A stretch of 64,000 nucleotides of DNA, taken from Henricia sp. BOLD:AAB3569. Lineage: Eukaryota; Echinodermata; Asteroidea; Spinulosida; Echinasteridae. Of the stretch, positions 42,241-53,693 are shown piece after piece (the first letter of the stretch is position 1; each line of letters starts with the position of its first letter). Location of the stretch: NCBI GenBank assembly GCA_037783545.1, contig JBBELK010000376.1, forward strand, positions 62,001-126,000, given 5' to 3'. Made by a program: the position numbers and the translations under genes. A model generated the notes under the pieces. It was not told the DNA's origin. It saw nothing but the letters and a program-made list of their open reading frames with translations, and did not search any database.

Positions 42241-42242
42241 TC

Positions 42243-42375
42243 CTGCAGCCGATTTCACGAAACTGTGCGTAACTTGCGCCATAAACGGTTATGGCGCAAG
42301 ACTTGCGCCATAAAGTTATGCCGTAGCTGCGCAATTACTGAAAATCGATTTCACGAAACTCTTCTTAGCTGCACA
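42243..42375. repeat. Degraded relative of the GCCGATTTCACGAAAC foldback
   Basis: Contains GCAGCCGATTTCACGAAAC at 42245 and CGATTTCACGAAACTC at 42346 with TTGCGCCATAA inverted blocks. Same family as 24887-25009. Confidence 0.65.
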
Positions 42376-42879
42376 ATATTAATTGTTTCACTTGAACACT
42401 TTGAACTTTTAGGACGAGGGTGATTCCGAGATTTACCAACGACCGTTTGAAGTTTACACTTAATAAAGTGATCACACACATAAAACATACGTCGTATATT
42501 CACACGTTTCGCGCGGTAAATGGCGGACACGCGTCGCTCATTTGTCACAGATTGTTATAAATTAAAAGCTATTTTTCACTATCGGAAGGCCACGGCAATA
42601 CATAATCTAAGAAGATTGACGACAGGAAACGAATTATGTTCCAAAAAATACATATACCTTCTTTATTGAGAACACGATGAGGAAGATTTCCAGCCAAAAT
42701 GTCAGCCGGCCGATGAGACCATGGCATGGAGACGGCCTGAGATTTGGCGGGTACGCGCGGTAAGTATCGAAACAATTTAGGAGTCTAATTTTAGCCTACA
42801 GGGTGTAGGTTGCAATATTGATCGATTGGTGGCGAGTTGGGCTTAGTGTGTATTTGTGATCGCAAAAATTGTCTGGATT

Positions 42880-43450
42880 ATGAGCAAAACAAAGAAATCT
42901 CGTGACACTAATTGGTGTGAAGCTGAGCTTCGAATTTTGATCGAGTTTGTCAGAGAAAACGATACTCAGCTGTTTGGGAAAGGGAAAGCGGTCACCAGCC
43001 AATATAGAAAAAGTGAAGAGGCTGTGTTGGGAGCAAGCTGTTAGAACACTTGTTGAAAGCGGCTGTCCACAAAGGGACTGGATCAAAGTCCGAAAAAAAG
43101 TGGGGGGAGTTGGCTGCGAAAGCCAGAAAGTACAAGAGGGACGGGGAGAAGACAGGTAGGCAAATGGGTATATTTTCCTTATACATTGAACAAAGATTTG
43201 AATTAAATTACCTTCTAGATCAACAGATCGTCCAATTTTAAGATATACTTCCCACTTGCATTTTTGTCGCAAATGTTGCATTCATTTTGTTTCTTTCTTT
43301 TCTGTGTTCATTATTTTAGGGGGTGGTGCAAAAGCAGAGACAGATGAATTACTGGAGCGAGTCCTAGATGTGCTGGCACCGACATATGTAGATGGGGTTG
43401 TTGGGAGAGGTGATGGGGATCAATCCCTAATATATCCAACTACATCGTGA
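42880..43450 (+). pseudogene. Myb/SANT-like DNA-binding protein (transposon type), frameshifted
   Basis: A DNA-binding protein of the kind that accompanies Harbinger-type transposases. Exon 1 (42880-43155) starts MSKTKKSRDTNWCEAELRIL, with a conserved Trp of the first Myb helix. It continues LIEFVRENDTQLFGKGK. A frame change near 42990 gives SPANIEKVKRLCWEQAV. A second change in an A7 run at 43093 restores WGELAAKARKYKRDGEKTG. Exon 2 begins at 43320 (TTTTAG acceptor, matching phase) with GGGAKAETDELLERVLDVL, the Thr-Gly-Gly-Gly linker typical of these proteins. It ends at TGA 43448. A coiled-coil exon at 47601-47968 looks like the missing C-terminus. Confidence 0.75.
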
Positions 43451-43455
43451 ATGCG

Positions 43456-43620
43456 GGTACGTATAGACAGGAAATAGCCGCCATTTCGTGGGGCACCTTT
43501 TGTTACTTAAACCGTTCAACAATGGAAGCACCTGACAATATGTGCAACCAATCATGTCCCCAAGGAACAAAGAAACTGCCCCATGAAATGGCTGCTATTC
43601 GATACGGTCTATACATGTAA
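43456..43620. mobile_element. MITE between the Myb and transposase genes
   Basis: The left end GTATAGACAGGAAATAGCCG and its imperfect right-hand inverse (CGGTCTATAC) share a ~50-base stem including CCATTTC(G/A)TGGGGCA. Non-coding. Confidence 0.7.
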
Positions 43621-43705
43621 GTTATACATTTGATTTGGAATACATGTATAATATACATGTATTCCATCATTTAATGATGTTCTTGCTTGGGAAGTTGTCC
43701 ACCAG

Positions 43706-46507
43706 TGGTGTTCGAGCCGGACCAATGACGGAGACGAAGAAACAAAAACAGAAAGAGCGGCAACACAAAAGATCTACAATGGGCTACCATGTTGATGGGC
43801 GTCGAGTCTGTAGAGACTCATATTGCTTCATTTACAAGTAAGTTGGAAAATACATTTAAAGAATCAACCTAGGTTGTCGTTAGGAATTTTAAATGTGTTG
43901 GAAAGGCAAATTCCCCTTCCTATTTCCTGTACAGTTCTAGCTACATGTAAGACATTTGTTTTGACTCTAGGATTTGGAATCTAAAACCAAAACCTTCAAT
44001 AAAGCAAAGGTTGATTTCGGTTGCTTTCTTTCGCAATTGACATCTTTCACATTACTACATTTTTATTGAGTAAATAATTGTATTATCTATTTATTTATTT
44101 CCAAGGGTCAGTGACAAATACATTACTAAGCTGACGAAGCACTATGTTGCCAATGGGATTGAAGTCATGGAGAAGCGAAGCGGTGGCGCTCAACAAAACA
44201 CCAGAAAATTTGTCCTTGAAGACATCGAGAGAGCCGTGAGGTTTGTCACGATGTTTGCTGAGGAGAGGGCACTGACCATTCCAGGCCGAGTGCCATCTAT
44301 AAAGTCATCGGATCCACGGAGCAGGCTTCTCCCAGCAGTGGAAAATATAACATCAATTTGGAGGAAGTACCGAAAGAGCTTGCAAGAGCTGAATGCAGCT
44401 AATGGAACAGGTAAGACAATTTGAAAGTATTTTTTTTGGGGGGGGGGAGGGGGGGGGGGGGGTTAGTTTCATGTCATCGCACCGTATCCATTTTCTACTA
44501 TCAGGCACTCACCATGAACCTCGTAGTCGTACCGGATCTATCCCTGGGTTGAGCTGCCCTGGCACTGTTGCAGCTAGTGCGGACAATTTGGGAAAAAGAT
44601 GACGTGCACGATTAAAATCATGTTCAAGTATATTATCCATTTCATGTTATTTTTAGACCACAGGGTGATGGGCAGGACATCCTTCATCACTGCATGGAAG
44701 CGCCACATTCCATTCATACTGACGACAAAGCCGCGGACGGATCTATGCTGGACTTGTCAGCGGCATAGTCAGAAGATCTACCACAGTGCGAACAACAGCG
44801 TAGAGACCAAGCGGGAACTCCTGGACCAGCATCTGGAGCATCTACGGGTTGTCGACATGGAACGGCAAGTTTACCGGGACAACGTCATCGCTGCTAAGCA
44901 GGTGATAAAAGACAATCCAGCCCAGCTTGGACAACATCCGCCAAACTCCATGGAAGGAGCAATGCATTACAGTTTTGACTTTGCCCAACAGGTTCGTAGT
45001 TTGTTTGTTTGTTCGTTCGGTCGGTCAGCCAGTTATGTATTTGTTTTTAGATAACACCCGAGCAGATCCTTGCATTTGATTGGAGGATTGTCCGTCTCGT
45101 GATAGCAACTAAAAGTACCATTGCCCACAACTCATTCACCGTGCATTTTTCGTTCCATTCACCGTGCATTTTTTATTCCATCCGATAAATTATATTGCAC
45201 GGTGCGTACCACAGCACTGCGTGCGCGCGTTCCCTTTAATGCGGCAGTACAGTTACTGCAGGTAGGCACACACTACATTTACGACGCCTGCAAGTCTCAA
45301 AATACGCAGAAAAAACGCACTTAGTCCCTGTTAAATCCAAAAGAAATGGGTGTAATGTCACAATAAAATATTGTAGGCCCTACGCTTTGTTTGTTTTGAA
45401 AGTTACCCTCCAAACAAATTGACAAAGAACCACGTGGATATTATGAACAAAATAATGAATGTTTTTCTTCTTGCAATAGTGAGAATATTTTCATTCGTTG
45501 AAAGATGGAATGTTCCATTCTACTCTGCTCAGCCTCGTTGAAAAGTACATTCCATCTTTCAACTCATGAAAATATTCGCACCATTGCACTCATAAACATT
45601 CATTATTTGTATTAATACAACTAAACATTTATTTTATTGATCATTGCAGATTTTCTATCCACATGATCCAGAGCAACCGGGACCCATCTACTTTCTGACC
45701 CCAAGGAAATGCGGAATCTTTGGGATACACTGTGAGGGGCTTAGCCGGCAAGTCAACTTCCTGATTGATGAGGGCATGGTCACCACCAAAGGGGCAAATG
45801 CTGTCATCTCATACTTGCATTTTTATTTTGCCAACTACAGTTTAGGTGAGCGTATACTTTACCTCCACTGTGATAACTGTAGTGGGCAAAATAAAAACAA
45901 GTTTATGGTTTGGTATTTAATGTGGAGGGTCTTGACAGGTCTGCATGATGAAATTCACTTGGGTTTTTTAGTTGCTGGCCACACGAAGTTTGCGCCTGAT
46001 TGGAGTTTTGGCCTGTTGAAGCAGCGACACATTATATCTCATGTGTCATGTCTTGATGACATAGCTGATGTTTGCAGGTCAAGTTCCCATTCAGGCGTAA
46101 ACATCCCTCAGATTGTCGGCACAGAGCTTGGAGATGTCACAGTGCCAATTTATGACTGGAAGTCATTCCTTGATCCCTACTTCAAACCTCTTGTAGGGAT
46201 CAAGGCAATGCACCATCTAAATTTCAGCAAGACCGCTCCAGGCTCTGTGTTGACAAGGGAATTTAGTGATAGCGGGAAAATAAACACACAGCTCCTGCTA
46301 ACAGCATCATTCCCATCTGGCCTGCCAGAGGCTATTCCCCCTCCGGGTCTGAGCCTGAAAAGGGAGTGGTACTTGTACAAAAGCATCCGAGCATTTTGTG
46401 CCCAAGACCACAGGGCGGACCTCAGTTGCCCCCTTCCTACCCAAGAAGAGACAACAAAAAGTAAGCGCAAAAGGGATGATGAGGAGGATGAAGTTGAAGA
46501 CGAGTGA
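43706..46507 (+). CDS. DUF7869-family putative transposase, four exons, intact from exon 2 to stop
   Basis: A multi-copy invertebrate protein that I take to be a DDE-like transposase. The family name is from memory and the function is inferred. Exon 1 ends at 43837 (RSTMGYHVDGRRVCRDSYCF) and its start is unclear: ATG 43725, or an acceptor near 43705. Exon 2 is 44106-44410, exon 3 is 44657-44991 and exon 4 is 45650-46507. Phases match (2, 1, 0), with no stop or shift. Landmarks: IPGRVP and RLLPAVENITSIWRKYRKS (exon 2); a zinc-like TDLCWTCQRHS and HYSFDFAQQ (exon 3); YFLTPRKCGIFGIHCEG, LHCDNCSGQNKNKF, GHTKFAPDWSFGLLKQR and YDWKSFLDPYF (exon 4). The C-terminus is a Lys-Arg basic patch with an acidic tail. 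The acidic residues in YSFDFA, CDNCSGQ and PDWSFG are candidate catalytic residues. The usual N-terminal part of such proteins appears missing. Confidence 0.85.
45451..45607. mobile_element. MITE in the last intron of the DUF7869 gene
   Basis: AATAATGAATGTTTTTC at the left and AACATTCATTATT at the right are inverted. The paired blocks GAAAGATGGAATG/CATTCCATCTTTC lie near the centre. About 157 bases. Confidence 0.75.
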
Positions 46508-46529
46508 CAGTGTTAGTGCCAAAATCATG

Positions 46530-46720
46530 TAACTGAGCACCACCCCCAGCCATACCGCAACCCTCACAAAACCCTGACTTCGCCCCCAAACCCTGACTCC
46601 CCCCCTGACTCCGCCCCCTCCCCCTGACTCCCCCCCTGCCACCCCCGTTGGCTGCCACCCACCCCCACAACTGAGCACCACCCCCAGCCATACGGCAACC
46701 CTCACAAAACCCCCACCCAC
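46530..46720. repeat. C-rich tandem repeat after the transposase gene
   Basis: Units of CCCTGACTCCCCCC and AGCACCACCCCCAGCCATAC recur, including a direct repeat at about 46535 and 46674. The long antisense frame here is a composition artefact. Confidence 0.7.
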
Positions 46721-47324
46721 CTTATCATCCCTCCATAGAAGACCATAATACCCTGCCGCAAGGCATATCCGGGCCATCAAAAGTCGCATACACAACAATT
46801 CCCATGGCGCTGCCCCCACCCCCACCTCCCAAAATTAAAATCTGAAAAAAAACCAGTTGCTTTGGCCGAGGAGAATTGTTGTTGGATGTGGAAGTGAAAC
46901 ATTAATGTTTACCTAAATGTGTTAATGTTGTCAATTGTAACAATAAATATTGATGTTATTAAGGAGAGAGAATTTGTTTAAAATGGATGTTTTCATTAAT
47001 TACTGGTTTTCTCAGCTTTTGTTTTAATTAATGCAACCGACCGGGCTCGGCTTGAATTGTCATAACTCTGGAACCAAGTGACCTATTGAGTTGTGTGACC
47101 CTTCATTCTAAAGCCCAACAAATTGTCTTTAATCTGAGCATAAAATCTTAATTTTGATAGGACTGACTTTACTGCCCTTTTGTGGTGACAGGTTACATAT
47201 GTGGTCATTCATAAAACAGCCCGGTGGCCAAATGCCAGTCACAATTCACTTGGATCGGTTAACACACTGTACAGTTGGTTCAAGAGGACCAGTCAAGATA
47301 ATAGAGTTTTTGCACTAGCGGCCA

Positions 47325-47520
47325 TGACAGGGGGCAGGTTTTCATATTTAAATGATGTGACAATATATACACAAAGTGTCTACTCAGGCATGACGCGTTG
47401 TGACAATGTGACTGCCCCCTGTCATGGCTTCCCGTGCAAAGGCTTTATTGGGTGCTTCATCAAAGCAAAGTACTGGCAGCCATGTCAGGGGCAGGTTTTC
47501 ATATTTTGAATGATGCCACA
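47325..47520. repeat. Direct duplication with GGGGCAGGTTTTCATATT
   Basis: GACAGGGGGCAGGTTTTCAT at 47327 recurs as GTCAGGGGCAGGTTTTCATA at 47484. Both are followed by AATGATG(T/C)(G/C)ACAAT. Confidence 0.6.
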
Positions 47521-47600
47521 ATGATTCCATACATGCACAGTAACAATATGTACATTATATCCGTGATGTGGAGATTGTACTTGGTTTTCCCCTTCATTAC

Positions 47601-47968
47601 AGCCTCTACTCTTAAAAATTGAGGATAGTGATGATCAAGAAAACGATGATGATCAAGCAGTTGCAGCTGCGCTTGATGCATGTGACGATGCTGCTGTGCC
47701 ATCATCGTCTGGACCGTCGCAGCTGCCCTCCCCCACTGCAACCCCGAGTGGAGCCATGTCAACACGCAGACGAGTGTCCAAGCCATATGTGACAAACAAG
47801 GAAATATATGAATTAGAAAAAGAGCGCCTCAAAGTTGAAAAACAAATGTTAGACATCGAAAAGGAACGATTGAAAGCTGCGCAACAACTAAACAACTACT
47901 TGCATATTGTAGTTGCTGTCGCCTGCCAGCAACAGCAGATTGCCATCGTTTCTGAAGGTGGTTCTTAA
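47601..47968 (+). CDS. Coiled-coil C-terminal exon of a Myb/SANT-type transposon protein
   Basis: After CATTACAG the frame opens as PLLLKIEDSDDQENDDDQ. It passes through a Ser/Pro-rich linker (PSSSGPSQLPSPTATPSG). It then has a charged heptad region, NKEIYELEKERLKVEKQMLD, and reaches TAA at 47966. The repeated Glu-Lys-Glu-Arg-Leu-Lys heptads are the usual tail of Myb/SANT-like accessory proteins of DNA transposons. No DNA-binding part is attached. The nearest candidate is the Myb exon pair at 42880-43450, with the DUF7869 gene between them. The phase with those exons could not be matched because exon 2 hits a stop. Confidence 0.6.
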
Positions 47969-47999
47969 AAAAGGAGTTTAAGTAGAAACAAAAAAATGT

Positions 48000-48425
48000 T
48001 GCCCTCACCCAACCAACCAAAATATTTGAAAATCTATTATTTTTTTCATTCTTTTTTAACTATAAAATAAATAAAATTTAATCTTACCATTTTGTTATCA
48101 TTTTTTTTCAAACTGTCTTGCTAAAGTGAACCCGTCATTGGCTGAAAACACATCACGTGGCCGGTTTTAAACAAATGATAATGACTAGTGTTTAAAACTA
48201 GCTGGCTCGCATTTCTGCCTGCGCCCTAGTAAGTGTATGGAACTCGCTCGCAGAAACTGCACGTTCCCGACAGCAAAATTTGCACTGTTTATGCGACATC
48301 TACCGGGTCGTCTGCGTGCGTGTACACAACACATCTGCATTTTACGCGTAACGCATGCGATCGACGCACAGCTAGCTATAGCAATTTGAATGTACAAACA
48401 AAAAGATGAAGCAAAAAAGTGAATG
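48000..48425. other. No gene recognised
   Basis: An AT-rich stretch, then a CpG-containing stretch (48200-48370), without coding evidence. Confidence 0.4.
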
Positions 48426-48429
48426 CAAC

Positions 48430-49100
48430 GACAAGCTAATTTTGGTGAGGTTTACCGATTTACACGAAAAGGTATTTATGAAAGGGATTAAAAGTAGGTT
48501 TGGCCAATCTTAAACAACCCGTTTAAAACCAGCTAGGGGTCCAGGCCCCTAGCTGGTTTTAAACGTATGTTTAAAGATAGTACGTTTAAAGATAGTATAC
48601 ATGATTGATTGAATAGTTTTATCCCCCTGTGTGATTGAAGATATGCATGATTAAAACCAACCCGAACACAACCAGCTCCGTACTTCATCTATCTTTTGAG
48701 AAAACAGTCAAAAAAGGTTTGCAGTAATTTCGCCCCGAAACCACTTCGGCCTGAATCATTTCGCTCTGAACCACGGCCCGTGCACGAAGTGGTTTTGGGG
48801 CGAAGTAGCATTTGGGCGATGTAGTGTTTGGACGAAGTGATTGGGGCGAAGTGGCACTCGAGCGAAGTGGTTTGGGGCGAAATGACACTTGGGAAAAATG
48901 GTTTTGGGGCGAATTGAATGTTCGTCACATGAGACGAAAAATCATTGTTTTACTCATTTCTCAAAGACTATAGCACTTCAGACAAAACCATTTCAGGGGA
49001 AGTTTTCTACGGTCATCATGTTTATATTGTGTAAGTTAGGCGTAAATCTGTGAACATTTCTGATTTTCCATACTGCCTTTAAGATTGGCTAAACCTACTT
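48430..49100 (-). repeat. GGGCGAAGTGG-core repeat, copy 2 (inverted), with flanking inverted ends
   Basis: In reverse orientation, 48580-49065 matches 3041-3540: the shared flank, the GGGCGAAGTGG core (48740-48915) and the GTACGGAGCTGG side. Outer ends AAAGGGATTAAAAGTAGGTT (48478) and AACCTACTTTTAATCCCT (49093) are inverted repeats, so the element ends are probably here. A perfect GTTTAAAACCAGCTAGGGG palindrome sits at 48521-48564. Confidence 0.8.
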
Positions 49101-49104
49101 TTAA

Positions 49105-49770
49105 TCCCTAATTATAGCTTCTTGTTAAACAAAAATTACCAACCTTTTTTTCTATGGGTGAGGGCAATGCAACATTTGTTTTCCTTGCCTAAGGCATTTG
49201 TTTAATTTTTTGGATTACGGATTAGCTGCCAAAACCAAAATTGAAGAAACAAATTATCCGTCGAGAATTTAACAAAATGACAAATTCAAAAGGGGAAAAA
49301 CATATTTTGCTGGCTTATGAAAAATAGCATCAAATATGAACAAACGTTAATTATATCTTGGCTGTAATGTCACTCAAGACGGGAAAGCTTCAGAAGCCTT
49401 CAGTTCAGCAGGTGAAGCCCGTAGTAGATGCACACAGGTACGTCTACAATAATAGTCTACTCGCAGAATCCACATACAGACCACACCGCAAATGCCGCCA
49501 TATTCATTGCAAGGAAACGTTTCGCTTGTTATTTAGCATGTACAATATAAAGCAAACGGCACCATCTTTCTTAAATTTGTCCTACTCTGCAACTGACTCG
49601 ATAACCATAAAATTCCGTAATCCAACAAATTAAAAAAAGGCCCAAAGACGCTCATTTTCCATACTTTAATTTTCCTTGCTTGTTACATGTGTGTCGATAC
49701 ACAAACATTTGGAAAACAAATTTGGACCACAATTTGGCAAAATAAACAAAGGTTGTCATAATAAACACAA
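49105..49770. other. No gene recognised
   Basis: The + frame at 49358-49633 has no known domain or convincing splice sites. Confidence 0.35.
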
Positions 49771-49775
49771 CTCGA

Positions 49776-50285
49776 CAATGACCCTGTTCTCACTAGAGAA
49801 ATCGCTTCGTGCGACGAAGATTCGACGATGATTCGACAAGGTGATTTTCTGATGTGAACGCACGCCTCTTCATTCGATGATTATAATTACTTCATTCGAC
49901 GAATTCCTTGCTTTATTTGACGAAGCAAATTTCTAATGCGAACGTTCCCTTTGTTCGACGAAGCGATTTGACACATTATGAGTGACCTCCTTACAATTTT
50001 AGTACACTGGTTCCCTGTCCTCATATTTACTTCCCCTTCATCGTATAGTGAGAGCAGCGTAGCGCACATGGACAGGGGACCAGTCTACCGGAAGTGTAAA
50101 AATCAATCAACAGAGGGTGTCGCACAGCTTCATTCGATCTTCGTTTAGCAGTCGCTTAATGTGTACGGTACCGCTCTTCATTCGATCTTCGTTAAGTGAA
50201 ATGAGAACGCACGCTTCATTAACTTACGATGATGAACTAATCATCGTCGAACGAAGCGATTTCCTAGTGAGAACGGAGTCAATGT
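49776..50285. mobile_element. ~510-base TIR element ending just before an acidic exon
   Basis: Left CTGTTCTCACTAGAGAAATC and right GATTTCCTAGTGAGAACGG are inverted, and CGCTTCGT and CGACGATGAT blocks lie inside both. The interior repeats TTCGACGAAG many times. It ends two bases before the ATG at 50287. Confidence 0.75.
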
Positions 50286-50809
50286 TATGAATTTGTATGA
50301 ACCAGACCAATACCCTGTTTCAGATGGATCAGACAATACCTCAAACACTCCCATTAAAGAAGGGAGTGTTGCTAAAGATGCCAATCAAACACATCCACAC
50401 CATGAAAAAGGCACAGATATTGCTGATGATTCAGACCAAGATCCAGACTATGACCCATCCTCGGATGAGTCTTCAGCCAATGAAAATGAAGACAACCTCG
50501 AAGCCATGGTGGCAGCACCTCAACAGCCCATAAATATTGATGAAGATAACCATGTAAGTTTTCCTTGACATGAAAAACCCACCAATCATCATTAGGCTAG
50601 GCCTAAAAAATGTTTGATTGCTCAGCTTTCACCTCAAATTCTTTTTTTGGGTCGGTAGGTGGATCTTTGTTGTTGTTGTTGTTTTAAACTCAGAATCTAC
50701 TTGTTGCCATGAGCCATTTGGCCCGGCCCCTGGAAACCTTTGTGGATACTAATTCAACATTATGTGCAGCCTGTAAGAACCGTTGATTAAATGTTTTCAG
50801 CAATCGGGT

Positions 50810-50995
50810 GAAAAAGACCTGTCATGAAGGACTCACACTAAAGAGAAACCATACCAATGTGCATATTTTGACAAGTGCTCTCTTCAATCGAGTTATAAGA
50901 CCAGTCATGAAAGGTTCATACTAAAGAGAAACCATACCAATGTACATATTGTAACAAGAATTTCTCACAATTAGGTCACAAGACCACTCGGTCGG
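50810..50995 (+). pseudogene. C2H2 zinc-finger remnant
   Basis: Two degraded units with the linker (T)KEKPYQC are visible, followed by Cys or its mutated equivalent and HERF. Frameshifts break both. It lies within an intron of the surrounding pseudogene and is probably a fragment of a zinc-finger array. Confidence 0.55.
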
Positions 50996-51617
50996 GAAAG
51001 GGCATTCAAACTATTTTGTTTAGGCCTGATAGTGATGCCACCTCCATTTGATTAATTATGTCAGTAGTAAATTATAAAAATAATACAGTTCATGATTTTT
51101 AGTGATGTATTTGAGATGATATTGTATTCCCTTCCAGACATAAACGCCTCAACCCAGAAACATGGAAGCAAAATGAGTGCAAGGAGAAACGTGAGAGGAC
51201 ACGGTCACCCATACAAGTCTAAAAGTGGCAACAACATAACTGATCAGGCTATATGGGTCCTCCTATCCCTGCAATTCCAACTTCTGTCAACGAGTCAAGT
51301 CTCGAGACTGCCAATCCATTACAGAAGAGTAGAGGCAGTGGATATTTCAGCAATTTTGGTAAATGGACACCTGGAAAGAACGACAGTCATACGTCAAGAC
51401 TTGTCACAAAGGTAATCTAAATTTTTATAATGTAATATACCAGGCCAGGTTCACCATTCTCAAAGAAAATGTCAACAGCCCTAACAGAAAGCATTTTCAA
51501 AATGTGATACAATTTTATAAGGGCAATAATAAAGCGAGTGTGGTTAAGCCATAAATGACCTAGATAAATACCCATACACTTAATTAATTTCCCTAAAGAT
51601 GGCACTGTTGAGGTCCT

Positions 51618-51860
51618 ATGTTTAGATTATACCTAACTCTCGGGGTACAATGCCCATACTGTAGTATGTGTACTCGCAGACATTGCGAGCCAATAAACTA
51701 CCTGAATGGACTGATGTGGCTAACATTCTGTCACTCAAATAACTGTTTTTCAGGTGACTATAAAGCAAAAGAAAGTTGCTGTGGGATCCAGGCGCAATTC
51801 ATCCTTTTCCTTCCAACTGAAACATCAGGATGGAACCTGAATGGATCTTGCATGCACTAG
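51618..51860 (+). other. Small open frame of unknown meaning
   Basis: The 80-codon frame is Cys-rich (QCPYCSMCTRRHCEP) and has a TTTTCAG acceptor inside it at 51753. No family recognised. Its 3' end runs into the tandem repeat at 51834. It could be part of the surrounding transposase pseudogene. Confidence 0.25.
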
Positions 51861-52172
51861 GGCTGAAAAGTGGATAATATCGTCCGACCTATACGGCTAC
51901 CATCCGACCTATAAGGCTAGTGGGACAGGCTGTGCGCGGTATAATATTATACCTGAACGGATCTTGCATGCACTAGGGCTAAAAAGTGGATAATATCGTC
52001 CTATAAGGCTAGTGCGACAGGCTGAGCGTGGTATAATATTATACCAGAACGGAGCTTGCATGAACTAGGGCTGAAAAGTGGATATCATCCAACATATAAG
52101 GCTAGTGTGACAGGCTGTGCGCGGTATAATATTATACCAGAACGGAGCTTGCATGAACTAGGGCTAACAACT
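51834..52172. repeat. ~92-base tandem repeat, about 3.5 copies
   Basis: Units start near 51834, 51951, 52043 and 52136, each with GAACGGA(T/G)CTTGCATG and AAGGCTAGTG. Each of the first three units ends GGTATAATATTATACC, a perfect palindrome. The first unit carries an extra CCGACCTATA segment. Confidence 0.85.
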
Positions 52173-53564
52173 TTGCTCATACTGGAATATGTACATGTAT
52201 ATTTGCCTTAGCATAAAAATAGATAAACAACAACTTGATTTTAACCTCTAAAACAACTTTCAAGTAGGTTTTTTTTAAACTGTAAATGAATGAGGCAGTT
52301 TCATAGGATATTTCAGGGCCCTTTCATTAATCCTAATTCGTTTTTAGATGGCGACATGATGGCTAAACAACAAAAATACAAGCGTGTCAGATTCCAGGAT
52401 GTGCTAGAGGAATCAGAGCCTGAATGGGATGAAGCAAACAATAAAGGTATGTTGTTAATTCTCAATGTATGACATGTGTTGTAATTTTGATGATAATTAT
52501 CCCAGGAAGACATCCATAACGTAGGATGACATTTTGCACTTAATATTTCGTCAGAGTTACGTATAGTACTGTAAAATGAGTACACATAGGAGTTCCTTGC
52601 CCAGTTTCTGGACAAAATGGCACTGCCTATGCTACACGGTGTTGCTGCAGTTGCCACACTTTGTGCATCTCGTGTCTCATTTCCAGCAGGTCAAATTCCA
52701 TGTTCATTGTATAAAAATAATGTACGGGGGACACTATTATGTCTTTTTTTTTCTTCAACCACATTTTCTGTACGAGTCTCACTTTTTGAATAAAGCATGT
52801 GACAACCCGATCACTCGTCTTTCTTTGCAAGGTCAATAATGCCCTGAACAGTATTCCGTATTATTCTGTCCCACCATGTGTGATAGAAACTATTGAATAG
52901 TTTGATCACAATGAATAATTTGCTCTGTAATAAAATAATCTCTCTGTGTAAATCATTTTTCTTGAAAGTATTCCCACAGGTGTCTCGCACATAAAGTATG
53001 TTGTTGAAACTCTAGACAGCAGGTGTTGTGGGCAGTATTGTTTGAGAAATATATCTTTAGCTGCTGCAACTAATGCCAGCCAGTCGTTTGTGCATCGCCA
53101 GTGGGTTTTTGATTACTTTAGTGACCACCATGAAGAAACAAATGGAAGTAAAAGCTTCCAGTTTGCCATTGGTGCAACCCTGCATGGTCTGAACAACAGC
53201 CTGGAGAAACATCTATGGAATCACCAAAACGAGATTCTACTACCTCAAGAACAGTTTTGAAGGTACTTTTTTTAAAAGACCTGGTTTTCGTATATTGCTC
53301 CATTGCTTTATAACGTGGAGATGTATGGTGTTTTTCATACATTCAGTAATGGTGGGCCAAGGCGATATTGCATCCATCCACCAAATGTTGGTACGCACAT
53401 ATTTTAATATACATGTACATGGCATGTATATAGCAGTCATCAATCATCAAAAAAGAAAATGGTTTCCTAGTCTTGTTGTCACTTATAGACCTTGTTCGCT
53501 AGTTCAGATGATACAATGCAAACTGCTGATTGAAAAGGTGCCAGACTACTTATGTACTCTCAGT

Positions 53565-53693
53565 AAAATAGGCCTGTTCCGAATAAGTGGCTGTGGCTAT
53601 GGTGTTTCTAAGGACTGTCATTGTCCGGCCATAGAAACTGCATAGCAACAGCCATAGCCGCAGCAAAAGCCACCAATTCGGAGCAGGCCTTAG
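53565..53693. mobile_element. Foldback MITE, ~129 bases
   Basis: The left arm TAGGCCTGTTCCGAATAAGT pairs with the right arm CACCAATTCGGAGCAGGCCT. GGCTATGG/CCATAGCC and GTTTCTA/TAGAAAC lie inside. Confidence 0.75.

Noticed and set aside
42796..43281. 161-codon frame on the - strand
   Set aside because: It is antisense to the Myb/SANT exon, which has recognisable motifs on the + strand.
46307..46825. 172-codon Gly/Val-rich frame on the - strand
   Set aside because: It is antisense to the end of the DUF7869 gene and a C-rich tandem repeat; composition artefact.
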